Source: Prevotella sp.
GTDB lineage: Bacteria; Bacteroidota; Bacteroidia; Bacteroidales; Bacteroidaceae
Direction of reading: 5' to 3'
Length of the DNA: 38,897 nucleotides
Assembly (NCBI GenBank): GCA_017460515.1
Contig: JAFUAY010000043.1
Coordinates: 1-38,897 of the forward strand
Of the stretch, positions 24,700-32,954 are shown in pieces (the first letter of the stretch is position 1; each line of letters begins with the position of its first letter). Position numbers and translations under genes: made by a program. The notes beneath the pieces were generated by a model. The model was not told the origin of the DNA, searched no databases, and saw only the letters and a program-made list of their open reading frames with translations.

Positions 24700-27600
24700 T
24701 CATTGCTGCAGTTTTTTTAGCCGAAGCAGGGCTTCGAGGTAGTAATAGTCGGCATAGACAATGCTGGCATCAATCTCGGAACCAGCGGGATGGTGGCCAG
24801 TAGAGTGCATGAGGAATGAGACGTTCTTGTCGCGGCTTTGGTAGCGGGCGGTACTCAGGTCGCGGAGCATCTGTATGGCTGCATCGCGGTAGCGGTCGCC
24901 ATCTTTCACATATTGGCACAACTCCAGCAGGGCACTGGCAACGACACAAGCCGCTGAGGCGTCCTTAGGGGCCGCTATACCTCTTGAGTCATCCATATCC
25001 CAGATAGGCACCATGTCGTCGCTGGTTTCATGCAATCGCTTCAGATAGATGTCCGTTACCTTTTGGGCGAAATCGAGAAAACGTTTGTCCTTGGTGAACC
25101 GATAGACCATGGTGTAGCCATAGATGGCCCACGACTGCCCGCGGCTCCACATGGAGGAATCACTGTAGCCCTGATGCGTCACGCCCTTGATGAATTTGCC
25201 CGTAAGCGTATTATAGACAGCCACGTGGTAGCAACTGCCATCCTTGCGGAAGTGGTTCTCCATCGTGGTCTCTGCATGACGGACTGCGATCTCTCGCCAT
25301 TTTTCACTTCTCACTCTATCACTTTTCATTTCTTCTGCAGCCCACAGCAGCAGTTCCAAATTCATCATGTTGTCCATGATGGTGTTATGCCCGCCGTAGT
25401 CTTTCACATGGCGCGGCCAGCTAAGGATGGTTCCCACCTTATCATTAAATAATGTGGCCAGTGAGTCGGCTGCTTGCAGGGCTAACCGCTTATAGTGCTC
25501 GTTCTCTGTCACTTCATATCCCTTCAGCATGGAATTGATGGTGATGAAGCCGAGGTCGTGATCATAGACGGCCGTATCGATGATGGGCGCGATGGCATCG
25601 GTATATCCCGTAGCTGCCTTCTGTACGGCTTCGCTACGGTTGTAGTCGAATGCCATCCACAGGATGCCTGGCCAGAAGCCCGAACACCATTCTTCGGCTT
25701 TGGCCTTGCGGCAATTCCATGTTTGTTCGCCAGTGAGGATATTGCGTGGCATCATCGTAAAGTCGTATGGGCGCAAAGCCTCTAATGCCCTATCTACCTG
25801 TGAAGAGCAATAAGACAGTTGCTGGTTCACATTAAATTGTCCTATCTCTTTAGTAAACACCACGTCGCTGACGTGATTACCCACATACATCGGTACATAG
25901 TCGGCGGTGGCGTACCAACGCGGTTTGTCAGGCATATCATCATAAATAGTTTGTCCGTTGATCTTCAAACCTTCAAAGGTGACGTTTTGTACGCGATGGT
26001 CAGCGTCATAGCCGTTGATGATGGAAAGAGCGGCCCCCTCCCGACCTCCCCGAGGGGAGGAGTAGTAGCGGATGTTGCAGAAGGTGATATCCTCCACGCC
26101 TCGTCCGGGCGCTGTGCAATACTTTTGGTTATAACCCACTTTCACCTGACAGATGCTGCCCTGCTCAATCTGCTCAATGCGTATATTGTCAAAGAGTACG
26201 TCGCGTACGAGATTGCCGTCGCCGCAGTTAATGGCCAGACAACCTTGGTAATCCACCTGCGGCTCGGCCTGACCCAGGATATCAATGTTCTCATAGACCA
26301 GATGCTCGATGGTGTCGCCCACTTCGGGATTGCCATGTATGCCGATGAAGATGGGGTGCGCCACGTCGGCCCACAGCGTGCTGTTCCTCATGTGCACATT
26401 GCGGGTGGAGCCGCTGAAACCCTTGCGTGTGGCGTAGGCCGTGGTGCAGTCGTCGGAGTTGCGGCAGAACACTCGGTCGAAAAGAATATCGCAGCTTCCA
26501 CCAAAGACATTCAAGCCGTCGCCCCATTGTGGATGAGAGATGCTACGAACATCATGAAGCGTCACGTTCTTGGATTCGCCAATGGGGCAGGTGTTGACGA
26601 TGAGACCGTCAATCAGCACGTTCTTCGAACGGTGAATATGACAGCCCTCGTAGCCACGAACGGGACGGGCCACGCCGCGCCCCAGGATGCTCACATTTTC
26701 GGCATCATTGATGGCGAAGGTTCCTGTGAAATAAGCACCTCCAGCAAGATACACCGTGGTATTCGAGCCAACAAACATAGTATCCTGTTGATGATAGAAA
26801 CCAGGAGCGTAGTACTTAAACTCTCGTCCTTGTGCTTTCGCCTCCCTTTCTGCCTTCTCTTTGCTTACGGGAGGTTTCGAGGTGAACACCAGTAGGTTAT
26901 TGGTGATGTCACCGTCCAATTCCAGGCTCACGTTCTCGGGCTGGAACAGCAGGAATTGCACCGTCGAATCGTTCTGCACGTTGGCAATCGTGCCGCGATA
27001 GTCGGGACGGATGCGGGCCTTCTTGAATTTCTTGTTTTTGCTAAGCACCTTCACAAACACATCGCCCGTGAAGTCGAAGAAGGCGTAGGAAATCTCGCTA
27101 ATGGCGTGCTTGCCGCTGCCAGTCGAGGCATTCACCTTCGCCATATATGTGTCTATTTTCGTCCACTCCTTGCTGCCGCGCGGCTGGATAAACACATCGT
27201 AGTCATGCTTCAGAGGCGCACCTTCAGGGGCTGGATACGTAAACACCTGATGCAGTTTCGTACCTTCCTTCACACCCGGCACCCGCACCTCGCGACTCTC
27301 CCCCTTGCGCTCTGCCTTGGCTTGCAGTGCCAGCACCTTTTTCGTGTACGGCATCTTCAGCCCCTTCGCCTTCACATAGTGGTCGTAGGGTTTCTGGTAG
27401 ATGTCCCACAGCTTTCCGCGTCCCATCTGCCCCGGTTCCGTCCAGTCGCAGTAGAGACCAGTCAAGTCTGTCCATGTCTCGAAAGGCACGTCGTTGCCCA
27501 GATTGTAGCGGGCCGTGTACTCAAAGCCCTTCATCAGCCGGTTGTCGAGTGCCCCCCAGAGGTCATCGCCCTGCTGCCAAGCCATCTCGCAGATGTCGGC

Positions 27601-28200
27601 TATCGCCTCTAGTCCCAACTGCGCGTGTCCTTGGTCGCGTCCTGTCTCCTGACACTGTCCCGTCTCACTGATATAGCGCGGCAGTGAGCCGTTGTCATAA
27701 ACGTGCAGGTAATAGTCGATGGCCTGACGGTACATCACCGTATCCTCCATAACTATCGCCGCCGCCATGCGGAAGCGGTTGACAATCGCACCCCAGTTGC
27801 CGTTGGCGTAGGGACTGTCCGCCTCGAATTTGTTCATCGTTGGCATCATCGCCCTTCTCAGCATAGTTTCCCACGCTGGTGTCTTTTGTTCCTTCTCTAT
27901 TATCATCGCTCTGCATAGCCAGTATCCCTGAATCAGGCACAGCGGTGCATCATGACCATCAATCCTCTGCAACTTCTCCGTGTATGCATTGATGATGCGC
28001 AGTGCTTCATCGTGCTTTCCTTCCTTGGCGAAGTCCCACGCCGCTTTCATATCGCGTTCACTGCCGCCCTTCGATTTACGGAACTCGCCATCGCGTGCCA
28101 CCACCTCGTAAGGCCCGGCCATCTTATACTCCTGCGCGAACACTGGGGCTAATGAATGACTTGCGCAGAGAAACGCGAGTGTGAGAAAAAACTTTTTCAT
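24700..28200 (-). CDS. Three-module secreted enzyme: alginate-lyase-like, GH28/GH49-like beta-helix, GH88
   Basis: An 1166-residue protein with a signal peptide (1-22, 'SLAPVFAQ'). Module 1 (about 25-300) is an alpha-helical alginate-lyase-superfamily domain with 'NGNWGAIVNRFRM' and 'CQETGRDQGHAQLGLEAIADI', matching the same motif in the neighbouring 1427-residue protein. Module 2 (about 305-790) is a GH49-N-like beta sandwich followed by a right-handed beta-helix of repeated 'NVxIxG'-type coils ('NVSILGRGVARPVRGYEGCH', 'WGDGLNVFGG', 'RNSDDCTTAYATRKG', where Asp pairs may be catalytic). Module 3 (about 795-1166) is a GH88 unsaturated glucuronyl hydrolase with candidate catalytic D943 ('IMDNMMNLELL') and D1014 ('GYSDSSMWSRGQSWA'). 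One chain could thus cut a uronate polymer by lyase and hydrolase action and remove the resulting unsaturated uronic acid. Its ATG overlaps the stop of the 66-residue gene. Substrate is inferred. Confidence 0.85.
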   Translation of the reverse strand: MKKFFLTLAFLCASHSLAPVFAQEYKMAGPYEVVARDGEFRKSKGGSERDMKAAWDFAKEGKHDEALRIINAYTEKLQRIDGHDAPLCLIQGYWLCRAMIIEKEQKTPAWETMLRRAMMPTMNKFEADSPYANGNWGAIVNRFRMAAAIVMEDTVMYRQAIDYYLHVYDNGSLPRYISETGQCQETGRDQGHAQLGLEAIADICEMAWQQGDDLWGALDNRLMKGFEYTARYNLGNDVPFETWTDLTGLYCDWTEPGQMGRGKLWDIYQKPYDHYVKAKGLKMPYTKKVLALQAKAERKGESREVRVPGVKEGTKLHQVFTYPAPEGAPLKHDYDVFIQPRGSKEWTKIDTYMAKVNASTGSGKHAISEISYAFFDFTGDVFVKVLSKNKKFKKARIRPDYRGTIANVQNDSTVQFLLFQPENVSLELDGDITNNLLVFTSKPPVSKEKAEREAKAQGREFKYYAPGFYHQQDTMFVGSNTTVYLAGGAYFTGTFAINDAENVSILGRGVARPVRGYEGCHIHRSKNVLIDGLIVNTCPIGESKNVTLHDVRSISHPQWGDGLNVFGGSCDILFDRVFCRNSDDCTTAYATRKGFSGSTRNVHMRNSTLWADVAHPIFIGIHGNPEVGDTIEHLVYENIDILGQAEPQVDYQGCLAINCGDGNLVRDVLFDNIRIEQIEQGSICQVKVGYNQKYCTAPGRGVEDITFCNIRYYSSPRGGREGAALSIINGYDADHRVQNVTFEGLKINGQTIYDDMPDKPRWYATADYVPMYVGNHVSDVVFTKEIGQFNVNQQLSYCSSQVDRALEALRPYDFTMMPRNILTGEQTWNCRKAKAEEWCSGFWPGILWMAFDYNRSEAVQKAATGYTDAIAPIIDTAVYDHDLGFITINSMLKGYEVTENEHYKRLALQAADSLATLFNDKVGTILSWPRHVKDYGGHNTIMDNMMNLELLLWAAEEMKSDRVRSEKWREIAVRHAETTMENHFRKDGSCYHVAVYNTLTGKFIKGVTHQGYSDSSMWSRGQSWAIYGYTMVYRFTKDKRFLDFAQKVTDIYLKRLHETSDDMVPIWDMDDSRGIAAPKDASAACVVASALLELCQYVKDGDRYRDAAIQMLRDLSTARYQSRDKNVSFLMHSTGHHPAGSEIDASIVYADYYYLEALLRLKKLQQ
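26033..26061. repeat. GC-rich palindromic repeat, copy B (inside the three-module enzyme)
   Basis: A CCCCCTCCCGA tract leads into the 16-bp palindrome CCTCCCCGAGGGGAGG (26045-26060). It is in frame inside the beta-helix module and adds residues about 715-723 ('SPRGGREGA') within a coil. It shares the C-run, spacer, palindrome layout with copies A and C. Confidence 0.7.
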
Positions 28201-28397
28201 TTGAAAAGCACTTTCTTGGCATTCATGATGTATATGCCCTTTTGTAACGAAGAGTGCTGAATGATTCGTCCTGATAAATCATTGTAAAGATAGAAAGTGC
28301 CATTGCCTACAGGACTGGCCGTCCACGTTTGGGCTTGTAGGCTCGTTGCCATCAGGCCGATGAGCCATAGCATAAAGAATCGTAATAGCTGTTTCAT
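28197..28397 (-). CDS. 66-residue secreted micro-protein: signal peptide plus sorting-like tail
   Basis: The small frame starts at ATG 28397 and its TGA overlaps the ATG of the 1166-residue enzyme (ATGA). Residues 1-23 are a clear signal peptide ending 'SLQAQ'. The remaining 43 residues consist mostly of a tail, 'LYNDLSGRIIQHSS' then 'LQKGIYIMNAKKVLFK', which matches the C-terminal end of the 1427-residue neighbour ('FDLSGRKI', 'LPKGVYIINGRKVVVK') and resembles the last half of type IX secretion type A sorting domains. No catalytic domain lies between. It may be the stump of a deleted exported protein, or a real leader that couples translation of the enzyme. Whether this organism has type IX secretion is not shown here. 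Confidence 0.65.
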   Translation of the reverse strand: MKQLLRFFMLWLIGLMATSLQAQTWTASPVGNGTFYLYNDLSGRIIQHSSLQKGIYIMNAKKVLFK

Positions 28398-28473
28398 GAG
28401 CTGTTTGCTTTTTTGTTTATGTTATTTATTATTGTTCATTTATTCGATGCCGATACAACCATTTTGTGTTGCT

Positions 28474-31400
28474 TCATTTCACAACTACCTTACGTCCATT
28501 GATAATATAAACGCCTTTCGGCAATTTGCTAGTTAACAAATTACCTTTAATAATTTTACGACCACTGAGGTCAAAACATTCACTATTTGACGATTTACTA
28601 TTTACTATTTGTTCTATGCGATCAGGAGCGGGACCTTGATAAGTTAGGGTGAAGTTGTCCCATACGAGCCAGGTGGTGCCGCTGGTGGGTTCTTTGATGC
28701 CAAGGGTGAGCTGACCCTCGTCACCCACGGTAACATTAACGGATAATTGGCCGTAGGTGGCATCACTCGCCATCTTGTTTCGCTGGGTGTCGAAATCGGA
28801 CCCTGCACAACTCTGCTTGACAACGGCTTTGGTGGTTTCGCCGCCAGCCGTGGCAAAGAGATAGCCAGTGTTGCTGCCCTCGCCGTTGGCCATCTGGCAA
28901 GTGACGGTGTAGGAACCTGCAGGGAGGCCAGTGAGCGTCTGCTGCATAGAGAAATCTGTACTGTGCCACACTTCAGCGGCTCCATTGAAGCGTTGATTGC
29001 CCCATGTACCTGTGACAGTCCATCCTGGCCAGCCGTTGCCAGCAAAGTCGGGGGAAGCGAGGAGAGGGGTGATGTCGATGGGCGTCTCGGCTGCGGAACC
29101 GCCGAGTACACTGACATAATCCGTATGGAAGCGGGCACGGGGGATAGCAAAGATTTGGAAATGGCCCACTTCTGCCCCGATTTTGTTGCAGGCCAGTTCC
29201 TCACCGTCACAGTAGCCGTTGGCGGGAGTCCAGAGGCCGAGCCAGTTTCCAGGGTAAGTGCCGTTCTCGATGGTCCACGCTCCGCCAGTATTCTCTGGAA
29301 GGAAACGTGCCCACGAAATGGCGTAAGGCTGATCGTGTGTGCGCCATTGTTGGGGTGCATTGTACTCCGTCTGCAGTAGGAGACCATCGTAGTCGATGTT
29401 GCGCATAACGTAGCCACCGTCGAAGGATTCAAACTGGAATACAGTGCGGAGGTCTGTCAGAGGGTCGGTTGGGCTCTGATAAAAGAAGGCCCTGTTTCCG
29501 TTGTGGGGTGCATTAGCCCGAAGACCAACGAGGAGGTCGGCTTCATCGCTGGCGATGACAAAGTAGCTGCCTGCCGCAACCGCTTCGGAGAGCTGCGCTT
29601 CGCTGTCAATGCGGGTGTAGCCGTGTTTTGAGGACAGGAGGTCGTAGTAACTGTAGGCTGCCGCTTTGACATCTATGGTGAAGGTGTAGGTTTTGTCAAG
29701 ATAGTTGGCTGTGTAGGTGAGAGGGGTCCCGTCGGGCAAGCCGATGGGCACACTGACGGTGAGGGTGCGGCCATGGGTGCCATCCTGCCAGGTAACCTCC
29801 TCGGGCAGGGCATTGTCGGGCAGGGTAAGGCCGAGGATGACTTCCGTACCAGCGAAGACAAGGGCGCTGGTCTCGCCATCAGTCTGTGTGCCACCGATGG
29901 AAATAAACGGACGGGCAGGAATAACATGGAGGTGGAACTGCTGCTCATTGACATAACCGCCCTGGTTCACATACTGGCAGGTGTAGGTGCGGTCTTCAGT
30001 GATGTTGGGAATGACGATTACGCTGCTGCCCATAGCGCCTGTACTCCAGCGGTAGTCATCGGTCCAGCCGGAAGAGTTGCCAAGATAGAGGATTACGCTT
30101 TGGCCGTAGAGGACAGTCTGCTCCGTAGCACTGTAAATGGTGCCATCAACGGTAATCTCGGGAACAGTAACGTCAGGCACGGCATCGCCTGCAACAGCGA
30201 TGGCGAAGCTCTGTTCCGAGGTCGTGCCGTTGGCTGCGGTGTAGGTAACGCGATAAATATGACTGCGGTCGGCCTTTACGGTGAGCTGTCGAGTGGTCTC
30301 ACCAGACTCCCATTGCCATAGACCAGTGTCCTCTGTGTCAGCGGGCAACTGGGGAATAAGGGTGATGTCGGCTCCGTCGGCAGGGATGGCACGGGTCTTT
30401 TCAATCCTATAAGTATATTTCAGTCCGCCGAGGTTGGTCTGGTTCTTGTAAGTGACACCTTTATATATGATATCACCGCTAAGTGGCGTGATGGCATCGG
30501 CCTTCTCGATGGCTGGTCGCCAGTGGGTAAGCGTGGAGAAGCCCAGATGGTCGAAGCCGCCGCTGTTCTGGCTGTAGTTGCCCCCACCGCCATCAGGACA
30601 TATCTTCGCGCTTGCCGCTTCAGAGTATTGCATCTTGACACCGCGCAGACCTTCGTAGTAACCGATGAGACGATCCCAATAAGGACGGTACTCGCCTGAG
30701 CCGCCCGTGTTGACACCTGTCATGAGCCAACCGGCACCCATCGTGCCACGACAGTCGGCATAGTTGTAGTTCTTCCATGGCAGCGAAGCGGCATCCACGC
30801 CTCCGAAATTGCTGGCCGCCACGAACTCTGCACCGGCAGCAATGCGGTCATCCATGTAGGCGAAGAGATCATCCCCCTGTGAGAAGCCCGTCTGACAGAT
30901 ATCGACAGCCAGTCCGAGTGCCATCAGCGCGTGGCCTTGGTCACGGCCACTCTCCTGCATTTGTCCGAGATAGCCAAAGGGACCACGTTCGTCGGGCATA
31001 AGGACTGGTACGAGGTTGCCCAAGAACTCATCACATCCGTCATTGAGAATCTGCGAGAGCGTAGTGCGGTTGGGGTTATAGGTGCCGACGTGGTCATATT
31101 TGTAGAAAGAAACACCCTGATTGTAGATGTGAACGTCATCACAGAGAATACCGATACTCATAAGACAGAGGGCGTTGCAGAGGCCCCAGTTGCTCCAATA
31201 ATGTCCCGGGCGCTCGCCAAGGTTGGCATAGCGGGCGTTGAGCCACGTGTCATGACGGCGGCGCAGGAAATCGAGGGCCACGGGATACCACGTGGTGAGC
31301 ATATAGCGCTTGAACTCCTCGAAGTCAGTACGGCTCCAACCGTCATAGTCACGTACCAACTCAGCAGCCTGTGCGAAGCCGTAACCATATAGCCCGGCGG

Positions 31401-32757
31401 CGAGGCTCTTATTGGTGTCACCACCTACGTATTTGTTGTTGTGTGCCCAGTTCATCAAGGCACGCACCGCATTGTCTGCATGGGCACGGTCGCCGCTGAT
31501 ACGCCATCGCAAGGCGTTCTGGAAGGCGATGGCTGCTCCACGTGCGGCATTCATATAATTTTGCCCACTGCTGCCGCCACGTATGATTTCCCAGACGGGC
31601 CACGTTGCCGTGCCGCTTTGCGAGTATTCGTTCTGGCACAGAATCTCGAATGCGCGCTTGATGCGGGTGTCACCGGCAGCCAAAGCTGCCTTGATGCGGT
31701 TAATATCAGCCTCTGTGACCATGCCACCAGGATGACGGAAGCCGTGGCCTTCGGGTGTGAAGATGCTGGTCTCGGCCATCGTGAAGCCTGCGGTCTTCTT
31801 GGTCGAGATGAGGGCTGAGGTAAGGTTCTTCAGCCGCAGGTCAATCAGAGTCTGTGATGCGCGCCCGCGTACAATTTCTTTCTCTGAGAGGTTCCGCTCA
31901 TCGCGCAGTTGGCCGATAGCCCCGTCAGCGTATGCAGTAAGATCGGTAGCAAGAAAGTCCTTTACTTCATCGAGCTTCGTTTGCAAGGCTGTGAAGTCGC
32001 CTGACACGCCGTAGCGGTAGGACGTCTCCAGCTCGTCGGCTACGGCAGCGAGGGCTGTTACTTCGGCATCGGCCAGAGCTGCATCGTAGAGACGGAAGTC
32101 GTAAATGAGAGTCTGTTTCAGATAGCTGTCACCAGAAAAAGGAGCACGACCAATCCAGCAGTATGCAGGATCGGCTGTGAACGTCTGCTTCAGTACTGGC
32201 ATTCCGCTCTGACTGAGCATCTGACGACCATTCAGAAAGACCTGCCCAGTAGTGCCACGCTGGCGATAGAGAAAGTGAATCCAGCGGCCCTTGGCAGATT
32301 CGGTTCCTGTCTCCATGCCTGTTTCATGGTTGTAGCCACCTGTGGATGTGGCCATACGCTGGGCGTTCAGGCGATATGCCGTATATGGAGAGGCATCCGC
32401 AGTGTTGGCAGCCAACTGTGAGAAGCACCACAGGAAATAGCCTGCGCCGGAGAGCGAGGCATTCTCGTTGACACGGTAATACACGGAGACGGTAAAGTCC
32501 TCCAGCTGGCGGACGATGCTGCCAGCGTTCTTCGTCAGGTCGAAATAGCCAGAGGCGTTGCCCAAGTCAAGGACGTGGAAGTCACCCATCTCTACTACCT
32601 TAGCTGCCCCGACGGTCTTGGCGGTGATACCGGAAATATCGTCTTTTACACTTGTTCCAGATACATTTTCAAAGTCGAAACGCATCTTCAGATTTTCTTC
32701 CTGTGCCCCTGCAGTCATCGAGAAAAGGAGCATGACAAACCAAAGTTTTGTTTTCAT
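28474..32757 (-). CDS. Large modular secreted alginate-lyase-like protein (LamG, lyase, Ig-like, CBM-like)
   Basis: A 1427-residue exported protein. In order: signal peptide (1-19); LamG/concanavalin-like domain (about 25-235, 'FTVSVYYRVNENASLSGAGY'); helical linker; alginate-lyase-superfamily alpha/alpha toroid (about 335-750) with 'GHYWSNWGLCNALCLMSIGI' (N523) and 'QESGRDQGHALMALGLAVDI' (R605, H609) as candidate catalytic segments; three Ig-like repeats (about 770-1030), each with a W-x-(S/D)G-x3-R/S-x-L/V-x-V pattern; a probable beta-trefoil-like module (about 1040-1205); a carbohydrate-binding jelly-roll-like module (about 1225-1375); and the tail 'LPKGVYIINGRKVVVK'. The family (PL5/PL38-like) cleaves uronate polymers such as alginate or glucuronan. 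Surface attachment or secretion by the tail is inferred. Closest partners are the two genes downstream and the divergent regulator. Confidence 0.82.
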   Translation of the reverse strand: MKTKLWFVMLLFSMTAGAQEENLKMRFDFENVSGTSVKDDISGITAKTVGAAKVVEMGDFHVLDLGNASGYFDLTKNAGSIVRQLEDFTVSVYYRVNENASLSGAGYFLWCFSQLAANTADASPYTAYRLNAQRMATSTGGYNHETGMETGTESAKGRWIHFLYRQRGTTGQVFLNGRQMLSQSGMPVLKQTFTADPAYCWIGRAPFSGDSYLKQTLIYDFRLYDAALADAEVTALAAVADELETSYRYGVSGDFTALQTKLDEVKDFLATDLTAYADGAIGQLRDERNLSEKEIVRGRASQTLIDLRLKNLTSALISTKKTAGFTMAETSIFTPEGHGFRHPGGMVTEADINRIKAALAAGDTRIKRAFEILCQNEYSQSGTATWPVWEIIRGGSSGQNYMNAARGAAIAFQNALRWRISGDRAHADNAVRALMNWAHNNKYVGGDTNKSLAAGLYGYGFAQAAELVRDYDGWSRTDFEEFKRYMLTTWYPVALDFLRRRHDTWLNARYANLGERPGHYWSNWGLCNALCLMSIGILCDDVHIYNQGVSFYKYDHVGTYNPNRTTLSQILNDGCDEFLGNLVPVLMPDERGPFGYLGQMQESGRDQGHALMALGLAVDICQTGFSQGDDLFAYMDDRIAAGAEFVAASNFGGVDAASLPWKNYNYADCRGTMGAGWLMTGVNTGGSGEYRPYWDRLIGYYEGLRGVKMQYSEAASAKICPDGGGGNYSQNSGGFDHLGFSTLTHWRPAIEKADAITPLSGDIIYKGVTYKNQTNLGGLKYTYRIEKTRAIPADGADITLIPQLPADTEDTGLWQWESGETTRQLTVKADRSHIYRVTYTAANGTTSEQSFAIAVAGDAVPDVTVPEITVDGTIYSATEQTVLYGQSVILYLGNSSGWTDDYRWSTGAMGSSVIVIPNITEDRTYTCQYVNQGGYVNEQQFHLHVIPARPFISIGGTQTDGETSALVFAGTEVILGLTLPDNALPEEVTWQDGTHGRTLTVSVPIGLPDGTPLTYTANYLDKTYTFTIDVKAAAYSYYDLLSSKHGYTRIDSEAQLSEAVAAGSYFVIASDEADLLVGLRANAPHNGNRAFFYQSPTDPLTDLRTVFQFESFDGGYVMRNIDYDGLLLQTEYNAPQQWRTHDQPYAISWARFLPENTGGAWTIENGTYPGNWLGLWTPANGYCDGEELACNKIGAEVGHFQIFAIPRARFHTDYVSVLGGSAAETPIDITPLLASPDFAGNGWPGWTVTGTWGNQRFNGAAEVWHSTDFSMQQTLTGLPAGSYTVTCQMANGEGSNTGYLFATAGGETTKAVVKQSCAGSDFDTQRNKMASDATYGQLSVNVTVGDEGQLTLGIKEPTSGTTWLVWDNFTLTYQGPAPDRIEQIVNSKSSNSECFDLSGRKIIKGNLLTSKLPKGVYIINGRKVVVK

Positions 32758-32920
32758 TGTTGTATGAGTTTTTAAATTTTTGCTGCAAAATAACTAATTT
32801 CGTTGAGAAATGTGGTGTTTCGTTCGTCTGAATACATAGGTTCAGCTTGTCTTATGGCACAAATAGACATTTCAGACGTTTTTTTTAGACAAAAGAAGCT
32901 GTTATTTCAATAGAAATTTA

Positions 32921-32928
32921 TAAATTTG
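32921..32928 (+). promoter_or_regulatory. -7 box of the membrane regulator gene
   Basis: TAAATTTG at 32921-32928 fits TAnnTTTG exactly and would start transcription near 32935, 20 nt before the ATG. No good -33 TTTG is seen 19-20 bp upstream, which may mean activator dependence. The 197-nt region to the divergent 1427-residue gene probably holds the regulator's target sites. Confidence 0.5.
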
Positions 32929-32954
32929 TCGCCCAATAATGATTGTTTTAGCCT

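Noticed and set aside
24560-24742. 60-codon rightward frame in the AT-rich gap
   Set aside because: Composition is that of random AT-rich DNA, and the frame runs into the end of the enzyme gene on the other strand.
25819-26895. 358-codon rightward frame inside the three-module enzyme
   Set aside because: Entirely antisense to well-supported beta-helix and GH88 coding sequence; its sequence looks like a composition shadow.
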